Assembly: GCA_033398695.1 (NCBI GenBank)
Contig: CM065810.1
Span: forward strand, 141,761,215-141,825,214
Direction: 5' to 3'
Length of the DNA: 64,000 nt
Source: Orobanche coerulescens
Lineage: Eukaryota > Streptophyta > Magnoliopsida > Lamiales > Orobanchaceae
The notes under the pieces are model-generated. The model saw only the letters and a program-made list of their open reading frames with translations, ran no database searches and was not told the DNA's origin. Positions 10,936 to 20,138 of this stretch are shown piece after piece; the stretch's first letter is position 1, and each line of letters opens with the position of its first letter. Position numbers and translations under genes: made by a program.

Positions 10936-11095
10936 TCTGACCCATAACACTTCCGCAAGGTCTAAACAACACGATTGTGATCCAAACAAGATACGAAACT
11001 CTATAACAATATCGAAAACATCACCAAGAGTTTGCATAGCGACGAAATAAGAAAAACGGCAAGGTCAAATAGTCAATAAAAGTACGAGTATTACA

Positions 11096-11420
11096 TGTAA
11101 TACCCGAGATCTTCATTCTGGTTTCGTTGAATTTTCTTCGGTTGAACGGACTGTCGTCATCCGCGTCTTTGGAATCGCATGCTTGTATTTTGGTACGTTG
11201 AGTTTCGTAGCCTGTTCGTTATTATTTTGAATCATAGCCGGTGCGTTCGAGTGATCGAGACGTCGTCGAGTATCGAGCCGGGCAGTCGGAGGACTGGCTG
11301 GGCCGATTACGGCTGTAAGACCTGGCTGATTACGATCGTAAGGCGTCCGCACACACTGGCCTGGGAGGAGTCTGTTACGACCGTAAGGTCCATCAGGTTA
11401 CAGCCGTAAGGTTTTGTTAC
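11096..11420 (+). repeat. A1 LTR, first segment
   Basis: Begins TGTAATACCCGAGATC. The last 140 bp already belong to the palindrome array, with words such as ttacggctgtaag, ttacgatcgtaag, ttacgaccgtaag and ttacagccgtaag. It is cut at 11420 by LARD1, whose TSD is gttac (11416-11420). Confidence 0.88.
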
Positions 11421-11965
11421 TGTAATAACCCGTAATTTCGATTTCCGGTAATTTCTTTTTTTCGGCGGAAGTCCATTTGTATGACTCGCTCATGACCGTT
11501 TCGTCATTCTGGGAATGATTAATTCTACACTTTTTGACATCCGAGTTCGTTTCGGTGTCGTTTTGTTGAGTTCCGTGCTTTTTAGCGACTTTTCCGCACT
11601 TGAGTTCGATTCTTGCGAATCTCGTTCGAAACTGCTGTTTAGAGTTTCCCGTAAGTCCGTTTAACTTTGTTAGACGTGTTGTGAACTTCGGTTTGGTATT
11701 TCGATCATGTATCGTGTATTTCGGACGTTTTGGGCCATTTTCGTAATTTCCCAAAGTTTGGGGTAATTACTTTCCGTTGTCGAATTTTGAGCCTTCGGGT
11801 GGTCGGAATCGTGTGTTCTCTTAGTGCTCGAGTTCGTCTTTGCAAGTACTTCGTAACCGTATCTTCGATTCGTATTCGGGTTCGAGTTTCGGGGTCGTTC
11901 GGGCCGTCGGAGTTGGCCCCGGCCGAGTCTTGGCCGGCAAGATGGGCCTGTGCCAAGATCGGCCG

Positions 11966-12115
11966 AGTTACGTACGTTAGTGCTCGGCAGTTACGTACGT
12001 AAGGGCCGTTTACGTACGTAAGGCCCTGACCGGTAACGTACGTAGCGGGCCGGCAGTTTTTGGGCAGTGACTCGGTTACGTACGTAAGCCTTGGCCGGTT
12101 ACGTACGTAACCCGG
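11966..12115. repeat. array of six TTACGTACGTAA palindromes, LARD1 5' LTR
   Basis: Six copies of the 12-bp palindrome TTACGTACGTAA or one-base variants, in a GGCC/CCGG-rich spacer, ending just before the TATA box at 12129. The same array is in the 3' LTR (17495-17645), where one copy has decayed to ttatatacgtaa. Confidence 0.93.
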
Positions 12116-12128
12116 CCGGCAGACAGCC

Positions 12129-12136
12129 TATATAAG
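12129..12136 (+). promoter_or_regulatory. TATA box, LARD1 5' LTR
   Basis: TATATAAG followed after about 30 bp by a pyrimidine-rich stretch; the equivalent in the 3' LTR is at 17658-17665. Confidence 0.65.
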
Positions 12137-13745
12137 GCCATGCAGACGGGATTTTGGCCATTTTTCTCCGTCTTCTCCTTCTCTTCCGCGGCTGAGGGTG
12201 TGCTTATCATGGAGCCATGTTGTTTAACAACAAATCCATGAAGTTCTTGAGGTTATATCATTGATCAATCATCCGTTATCATCCTTTGATCTAGCGAATC
12301 AAGGTAATCTTCCTTAGAACCCTAAATTCTCGAATTTGGGGGTTTTTGCATTTTTGTCCGATTCATTCCGTATTGTTGATTAATTCATGATGGGTATGAT
12401 TAATATTGGCAGTATTCTTGTGTTTAACATCATTTAATCCATTGTTCTTCGTCGAATCGAAGTATATTTCTCGATTTCCTTCGAATCGACTTTTTGATGG
12501 ATTTGTTCTCGATCTCATTTTCCATCCGTTTTGATGGATCGATTGTGGTTAAATGATGTTGTTAAACATATTATATGGATTGTATATCCATATTTCAACT
12601 TGGAATTCCGTTTTCGTGTTTTGTCGGGATGAATCGTGTTCTTGGCCGTTTTGGGGAAAACACTTGAACATTCGTCGTTCGTTCTTTGAATTCAACAACT
12701 TTGAGTCATGCTATGGAATTCATTTTCATTATTGTCCTCCGTAGTTTATTATCGCGAGTTGGCGTTCGGTGGAGTCGGCGGGTTCGTAGTCGGTTCGTGC
12801 CAACCTACTTCGGTCGATTATCCGCATTGTGGTTGTTCAAGGCAAGTACCTTGTCCATACTATTCTTGTTTTGTGGATATGATAATTGGTGATCATCTTG
12901 GTGTGTTTGTTTATTTATTTGAAATGAGTTTTCAAAAGATTCGGCTAGCCTCGTTAAAGGCTCACTTTCAAAATGCGTGTGTTTTGTAAATTATGTGGGT
13001 TGTAAGTGACTACGTGAATCCTTTGGATATATTTGGTGTTGATGTTGCGCTTGATAATGCGTGTGTATGTATATTGCTTCTTTCCGTTGCGTTATGGTTG
13101 ACGTGCGTGTTGTTATTTATTCGTGTCGTCGTGGACTGACGGATGAATTATGTGAATTGGTGTATTGATTTGATAATTGTTACGACGATGACTGTGTGCT
13201 TGATGTTTGTGACAATGTGAATACTTGTTGTGAGAGACGTCATATCCGGGAGCCTCTGAGGGCGGGGCGTGCGATCTCCGGCCTGGTGTACGCTGCAATG
13301 TGCGGCTTCATATGGTTGGTGAACGCCAGTGTTTACCTGATGCGCGTGCAAGGGGTGGCTCTTATGGGAGTGACGCCGGCGCGGTGACATGTATAAGGTG
13401 CGGCTGACATGTGGAGTGAACGCCGGTGCACAGGTGTTTCAGTGGAGGCGCCTGGCAGGCTTATTGGTAACGGATATTTGAGTGTTTAGCTAAGACCCCA
13501 TTACCGAACGATTATCGTATTTCAAATTCTTTCAACTCTTTTCAAATGCTGGTCTCGATATAGACCGTGATTCATGTTTTCTGAAAGTGTGTTTCAACTT
13601 GTTTTAAAGTGTTGGTATCAGGGTTAATTAAACAAGAACATTTGACGAGATCTCCGAGGGTTAATTAATCAGGGGTCTTGAGCAGTTTTTGGGCGGACGA
13701 AAGGCTGTGTCCTTGATTATACTGTGTTGTCATTTTGTGTTTTGG

Positions 13746-13870
13746 GTCGAGGACCCCGTGTGATGTTGAGATGTTTGATCTCATGTTGACATTATTTGGA
13801 TTGGGTCGAGGACCCCGTGTGATGTTGAGATGTTTGATCTCGTGTTGATATTATTTGGATTGGGTCGAGA
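13746..13870. repeat. about 58-bp tandem repeat in LARD1 LTR
   Basis: The phrase gggtcgaggaccccgtgtg followed by atgttgagatgtttgatctc is present twice, with a third partial copy (gggtcgagaaccccgtggg). gggtcgaggacccc is a near-perfect hairpin. The 3' LTR has the same repeat at about 19277-19410; the related phrase gggtcctcgaccca recurs in array B LTRs and gggtccacgaccca in A3. Confidence 0.85.
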
Positions 13871-14606
13871 ACCCCGTGGGAAATATTTTTGAAGACTCGC
13901 TTGTGTTAATTGAATGGTTTTCTTGCAAATTACTTTCCGCCTATTGGTCGAGGACCCTGTTGATTTTGGAATGAGGAGGATTTGATAATCCTAAATTGTT
14001 TTCTATTAAAACTCTCGATGGCACTTTAAACGGTTTTATAAATTGTTTTATCTTGATTTGTGATCTTTCGGTTTTGAAGTGTTTTAACCCAAACTCATGC
14101 CTCGGGAAGTACTTTTCGTTACGTTTGAATCTTTGAGGATTTCCTGGTTATTGTTATTCGTGGAATGTGAATTGTATGGCTCGTATTTTTGCACTTGTAC
14201 TTGCACTAGCAAAACAGTGGAGTTTTGCTAACCCCCGAGTATTCGGGGGGTGAATGTCTATTTTTGCATTCAGGTTTTGGATCATAACACAGGGTCGGCA
14301 CGAAGGATGATGAAAGATGATCGATACTAATCACATGAGGAACCGTACCTTGTTTATTGGTTAAATTGTACTTTATTTTCCGCTGCTATATTTTTCCCGT
14401 TGTACGAGTGTGGTTGTATTTTGACCCATGCGTGGGCATGAGTTATATTTGAGTTGTATGTATTCATTGAAAGACCAAATCGGTATACTGAGTCATTTTA
14501 GCCTTAAAGGCATGGTTGAGTTGTTATATGTTGTTACCAGCTTGGCAGACCTTTGAGGAAAGGTTCTACGGCGTGTAATATCTCTGAGCGGATTGGGGGT
14601 GTTACA

Positions 14607-16948
14607 TAAATGGTATCGGAGATTAGGTTGTGGAAACCTAGGCTGTCGGGTCAGTGGTGTCTGTTGAGTTTTGTCTTGTCGGATTTTATCTAACTGAGTC
14701 GTGTCGCGACGCGTCGTCTGAGTTTGCTGGTCGTGATTAGTATCGTGGGGCGATCATCATCTTCATGCGACCTGTGGATGTAAGTCTCCATTCTTTGTGT
14801 TGTGCCTCGTGTGACACGAGCTATTTTTATGATTAATTGTTAAGTGACGGAATCCTTTTTGGGATTTTGATTTCTTGATATGCGGTTATTTGACCCTCAT
14901 ATTTCGTTCATATGAGGAGTAGTGTTGCTGGATTGTGCATGTTGGACGTTATTTCTTTTATCCGCTGCGTGAGTTCTTTTGTAATGGCTTTCGGTATTTT
15001 ACCGACTGAGTTTTATTTCGAAAACCGATTCCCTTAACCGAGTTTTTGGGCATATGGCCTTGATCGTTTTGGCCAAATCCTTATGACGGTATTTAGTATT
15101 TTGTAAATGGCTTTTGTGAGTTTTTGAAATATTACCGTCATCGGCCTTTTTTTTGGCGTTTTTGTAAATGGTTTTTAGCCTGGTGGGTTCCGGCGCGGGA
15201 CCCACGACGCTATAATATTTTGTGTAATTACCTGAAATTTTTGGACATTCCAGCCCATTGAATTATCTTTGAAAACCTTGAGTATCTTAGAAAATAAATT
15301 TCGAGACGTACTTTTAAAATGAATTATTTTCTCGTGGTACATCCAAGGTGCCACAACATGTTTTCAAAATTCTTCTACCTCGAGGACCAAAATGTTTTGA
15401 GATATTTTCAATGTTTTAGAAACACTTTTATTTAGACCCGAGGGTCGAATATTCTGAAAGTTTTTGCTAAGAGAAAGTGTCCTCATTTTTATCTATGTGA
15501 AATGGTTCTCCAAAGTCTCGATGACGATGTTTCACGTTTGTATTTTTTTTGAAAGGTGATACTCAAGATCAACCGGTATTCTTCTAAATTATTTTCAAAA
15601 TAAGTTTGTCGTTTTTTTTAAAACTTATCCATTCCCGTTTGAGGGCTGGGTATGTATGTATGATGTTCGCATTGTCATTTTGATGTTTACTCCCGAGTAT
15701 GATTGAATTGGAGGTGTGAGCGTTGAGTCATTTTCCACACATTTGTTGCGTTAGCCCTCTGTGAGAGGTGGGATGTTGGTATTGAATATTGTCGCCTCGT
15801 AGTGATTTTTGCGTTGTCGCGCATGTGCGAGCTGTTAGAGCTTGGTATGGTATGACCGTGTGCATCGGTGATGGTTCCGTTATGTGTCGTTTGTTTAATG
15901 TCTTGTTACCTTGCTCCCGTTTTTGTGAATTTCGTTGACGAGGTCGGAGGTAATACCTGTACTATTTTGACTTCTGCATTTTCTCTTTCTCCAGTCTATC
16001 GATTCGCTCATGTTCGTTGATACTTTATGAACTTGTTCTGTATTTTGGTTTCATCGTCCGAGCGAGCTGTGATCTTGTTGTGGGTCGATCTAGTTATCGC
16101 TGTGACTTTTTCGAGTTTGGTTCGATTCTTGTGAACCTTGTTTGGAAGTGACATCATTTGGTTCTATTAACTCTTTTATTCGACGTGGATCGGATTTTGA
16201 ATTTCTGTATTTTCGACTCTGTCGACTCGTTTATGCTCGTTGACATTTTCTGAACTTTCCCTATCCCTTGCTTTTGTTGATCGAACGAGTGTGGTATTAT
16301 TTCGGAATAACTCATTTGTCATTGTGACTTTTCAATCGCTATTCCCTTTCCTGTGGATCTTATGGGAATGCATGTCTTGTAGTTCTCACCAGATCATCCA
16401 GGGAGTTGTTGTTTGAATTCTATTATCCTTCGTATTTCAGACATGATTGTTCGATTTTTTTGTTGTCTCGATCGTTTGTTCGTTCGGTTTTTGTTCTCGT
16501 TTCGTGATTGTTGAGCATTCAGGCTCCTTCCTAATTCCCTTAAGTTTGGGAAATTAGTCTCATTTTCGATCTTCCAACCCTTAGGCGGTGGAATTCCGTA
16601 TTTGTTCAGCGTTTGGCTCGCGTTTTGATTGATGAACCGTTGGGTTGGTCAATCGTATTGATTTTCGTTCGTTGTCTTGTGACTGTTCAGATAATTGACT
16701 TGACTATATTATCCATTTGATGACGCTTGTCATTTGTTGGTTTTATTACATTCCTAACGGCGACGTTGTGTTGGTCGTCGTGGAGCGTGTTTTCACACCG
16801 TATATTCCCTTGCGTTGCTTGTAACGTTTCGCCGTTGGGCATGAGTTACGCGCTTCTTGTGTACCTCGTTGAGTTTTTCCTGGCGGGATATTTCTTCTCC
16901 CTACTTGTTTTAAGTTTCGGGACGAAACTTCTTTTAAGGAGGGTAGAA
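14607..16948 (+). other. LARD1 internal region, non-coding
   Basis: After the PBS (14611-14628, TGGTATCGGAGATTAGGT) there is a leader arm GTGATTAGTATC (14733-14744), a possible splice donor GTAAGT (14780-14785), and then about 2 kb without any credible reading frame. The block around 14950-15210 (atgacggtatttagtatttt, ttaccgtcatcggcc, gggttccggc) is clearly homologous to the internal region of array B (reverse complement of about 54070-54330). The end holds a stem-loop (16910-16930) and PPT. Confidence 0.85.
16910..16930 (+). other. stem-loop next to the PPT
   Basis: AAGTTTCGGGACGAAACTT: 8-bp perfect stem with loop GGA, directly followed by ctttt and the PPT aaggagggtagaa (16936-16948). The same structure is found in array B (about 52437-52457) and, with loop change, in A2 (about 38643-38664). 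Confidence 0.75.
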
Positions 16949-19900
16949 TGTAATAACCCGTAATTTCGATTTCCGGTAATTTCTTTTTTTCGGCGGAAGT
17001 CCGTTTGGACGACTCGTTCATGACCGTTTCGTCATTCTGGAAATGATTAATTCTACACTTTTTGACATCCGAGTTCGTTTCGGTGTCGTTTTGTTGAGTT
17101 CCGTGCTTTTTAGCGACTTTTCCGCACTTGAGTTCGATTCTTGCGAATCTCGTTCGAAACTGCTGTTTCGAGTTTCCCGTAAGTCCGTTTAACTTTGTTA
17201 GACGTATTTTGAACTTCGGTTTGGTGTTTCGATCATGTATCGTGTATTTCGGACGTTTTGGGCCATTTTCGTAATTTCCCAAAGTTTGGGGTAATAACTT
17301 TCCGTTGTCGAATTTTGAGCCTTCGGGTGGTCGGAATCGTGTGTTCTCTTAGTTCTCGAGTTCGTCTTTGCGAGTACTTCGTAACCGTATCTTCGATTCG
17401 TATTCGGGTTCGAGTTTCGGGGTCGTTTGGGCCATCGGAGTTGGCCCCGGCCGAGTCATGGCCGGGCAGTCTGGGCCCAGGCCGGCACTGGCCGAGTTAC
17501 GTACGTTAGTGCTCGGAAGTTACGTACGTAAGGGCCGGTTATATACGTAAGGCCCTGGCCGGTAACGTACGTAGCGGGCCGACAGTTTTTGGGTAGTGAC
17601 TCGGTTACGTACGTAAGCCTTGGCCGGTTACGTACGTAACCCGGCCGGCAGACAGCCTATATAAGGCCCTGCAGACGGGATTTTGGCCATTTTTCTCCTT
17701 CTTCTCCTTCTCTTCCGCGGCTGAGGGTGTGCTTATCATGGAGCCATGTTGTTTAACAATAAATCCATGAAGTTCTTGAGGTTATATCATTGATCAATCA
17801 TCCGTTATCATCCTTTGATCTAGCGAATCAAGGTAATCTTCCTTAGAACCCTAAATTCTTGAATTTGGGAGTTTTTGCGTTTTTGTCCGATTCGTTCCGT
17901 ATTGTTGATTAATTCATGATGGGTATGATTAATCTTGGTAGTATTCTTGTGTTTAACATCATTTAATCCATTGTTCTTCGTCGAATCGAAGTATATTTCT
18001 TGATTTCCTTCGAATCGACTTTTTGAGGGATTTGTTCTCGATCTCGTTTTCCATACATTTTGATGGATCGATTGTGGTTAAATGATGTTGTTAAACATAT
18101 TCTATGGATTGTATATCCATATTTCAACTTGGAATTTCGTTTTCGTGTTTTGTCGGGACGAATCGTGTTCTTGATCGTTTTGGGGAAAACACTTGAACAT
18201 TCGTCGTTCGTTCTTTGAATTCAACGACTTTGAGTCATGCTATGGAATTCATTTTCATTGTTTTTATTGTCCTCCGTAGTTTATTATCGCGAGTTGCCAT
18301 TCGGTGGAGTCGGCGGGTTCGTAGTCGGTTCGTGCCAACCTACTTCGGTCGATTCTCCGCGTTGTGGTTGTTCAAGGCAAGTACCTTGTCCATACTATTC
18401 TTGTTTTGTGGATATGATAATTGGTGATCATCTTGGTGTGTTTGTTTATTTGTTTGAAATGAGTTTTCAAAAGATTCGGCTAGCCTCGTTAAAGGCTCAC
18501 TTTCAAAACGCGTGTGTTTTGTAAATTGTGTGGGTTGTAAGTGACTACGTGAATCCTTTGGATATATTTGGTGTTGATGTTGCGCTTGATAATGCGTGTG
18601 TACGTATATTGATTCTTTCCGTTGCGTTATGGTTGACGTGCGTGTTGTTATTTATTCGTGTCGTCGTGGACTGACGGATGAATTATGTGAATTGGTGTAT
18701 TGATTTGATAATTGTTACGACGATGACTGTGTGCTTGATGTTTATGACAATGTGAATACTTGTTGTGAGAGACGTCATATCCGGGAGCCTCTGAGGGCGG
18801 GGCGTGCGATCTCCGGCCTGGTGTACGCTGCAATGTGCGGCTCCATATGGTTGGTGAACACCAGTGTTCCTGATGCGCGTGCAAGGGGCGGCTCTTATGG
18901 GAGTGACGCCGGCGCGGTGACATGTATAAGGTGCGGCTGACATGTGGAGTGAATGCCGGTGCACAGGTGTTTCATTGGAGGCGCCTGGCAGGCTTATTGG
19001 TAACAGATATTTGAGTGTTTAGCTAAGACCCCGTTACCGAACGATTATCGTATTTCAAATTCTTTCAACTCTTTTCAAATGCTGGTCTCGATATAGACCG
19101 TGATTCATGTTTTCTGAAAGTGTGTTTCAACTTGTTTTAAAGTGTTGGTATCAGGGTTAATTAACCAAGGACATTTGACGAGATCTCCGAGGGTTAATTA
19201 ATCAGGGGTCTTGAGCAGTTTTTGGGCGGACGAAAGGCCGTGTCCTTGATTATACTGTGTTGTCATTTTGTGTTTTGGGTCGAGGACCCCGTGTGATGTT
19301 GAGATGTTTGATCTCATGTTGACATTATTTGGATTGGGTCGAGGACCCCGTGTGATGTTGAGATGTTTGATCTCGTGTTGATATTATTTGGATTGGGTCG
19401 AGAACCCCGTGGGAAATATTTGTGAAGACTCGCTTGTGTTAATTGAATGGTTTTCTTGCAAATGGCTTTCCGCCTATTGGTCGAGGACCCTGCTGATTTT
19501 GGAATGAGGAGGATTTGATAATCATAAATTGTTTTCTATTAAAACTCTCGATGGCACTTTAAACAGTTTTATAAATTGTTTTCTCTTGATTTGTGATCTT
19601 TCGGTTTTGAAGTGTTTTACCCAAACTCATGCCTCGGGAAGTACTTTTCGTTACGTTTGAATCTTTGAGGATTTCCTGGTTATTTTTATTCGTGGAATGT
19701 GAATTGTATGGCTCGTATTTTTGCACTTGTACTTGCACTAGCAAAACAGTGGAGTTTTGCTAACCCCCGAGTATTCGGGGGGTGGATGTCTATTTTTGCA
19801 TTCAGGTTTTGGAGCATAAAACAGGGTCGGCACGAAGGATGATGAAAGATGATCGATACTAATCACATGAGGAACCGTACCTTGTTTATTGGTTCAATTG

Positions 19901-20138
19901 TACTTTATTTTCTGCTGCTATATTTTTCCCGTTGTACGGGTGTGGTTGTATTTTGACCCCTGCGTGGGCATGAGTTGTATTTGAGTTGTATGTATTCATT
20001 GAAAGACCAAATCGGTCTACTGAGTCATTTTAGCCTTAAAGGCATGGTTGAGTTGTTATATGTTGTTACCAGCCTAGTAGACCCTTGAGGAAAGGTTCTA
20101 CGGCGTGTAATATCCCTGAGCGGATTGGGGGTGTTACA
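16949..20138 (+). repeat. LARD1 3' LTR (3190 bp)
   Basis: Collinear with the 5' LTR over its whole length, with scattered substitutions and a few short indels (for example an extra tgtttt near 18260). Ends GGTGTTACA followed by the second TSD copy gttac. Confidence 0.95.

Larger units (their letters stand above)
6600..11095 (-). mobile_element. element D: Ty3/gypsy retrotransposon, 5' LTR to reverse transcriptase
   Basis: On the - strand the order is LTR (11095 to 9095), PBS, leader, gag, zinc knuckles, protease, RT. RT is cut at position 6600 by the copia element after the block [11 protein letters not shown], so the rest of pol and the 3' LTR lie left of the window. Gag and the two CCHC knuckles resemble plant chromovirus-type gypsy elements (Tekay-like); without integrase this is a tentative assignment. 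Its outer LTR edge abuts element A1 with no base between. Several stops and frameshifts show it is dead. Confidence 0.92.
9095..11095 (-). repeat. element D 5' LTR (2001 bp)
   Basis: Read on +, it runs from TGTAACATCC to TATTACA, giving ends TGTAA/TTACA. It contains a 2-copy tandem repeat (9657-9794), the double hairpin (9492-9523), a TATATA box (10410-10415) and an array of palindromic words upstream of it. Confidence 0.88.
11421..14606 (+). repeat. LARD1 5' LTR (3186 bp)
   Basis: TGTAATAACC...GTGTTACA. Contents in order: palindrome array TTACGTACGTAA (11966-12115), TATA box TATATAAG (12129-12136), a pyrimidine-rich leader, a possible splice donor tcaag|gtaatc (about 12302), GC-rich segment (13240-13470), tandem repeat (13746-13870), double hairpin (14207-14249), complementary arm GATACTAATCAC (14323-14334). 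Confidence 0.94.
11421..20138 (+). mobile_element. LARD1: complete non-coding LTR element (8718 bp)
   Basis: Two LTRs (11421-14606 and 16949-20138) flank a 2342-bp internal region, with PBS TGGTATCGGAG and a PPT. The 5-bp TSD gttac is present on both sides (11416-11420 and 20139-20143), so this is one intact insertion. The LTR is longer than the internal region and no gag or pol frame is found on either strand. Such elements are called LARDs (large retrotransposon derivatives) and depend on proteins made by others. The two LTRs differ at scattered positions, so the insertion is not very recent. Confidence 0.95.

Noticed and set aside
14611..14628. Possible tRNA genes at the TGGTATC sites
   Set aside because: Only the 3' terminal complement of initiator tRNA is present next to LTR ends, so these are primer-binding sites.
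16746..17282. - strand open frame of 178 codons crossing the LARD1 internal/3' LTR boundary
   Set aside because: It is antisense to the element, crosses PPT and LTR edge, and its LTR half is simply repeated at 11398-11754; there is no domain.
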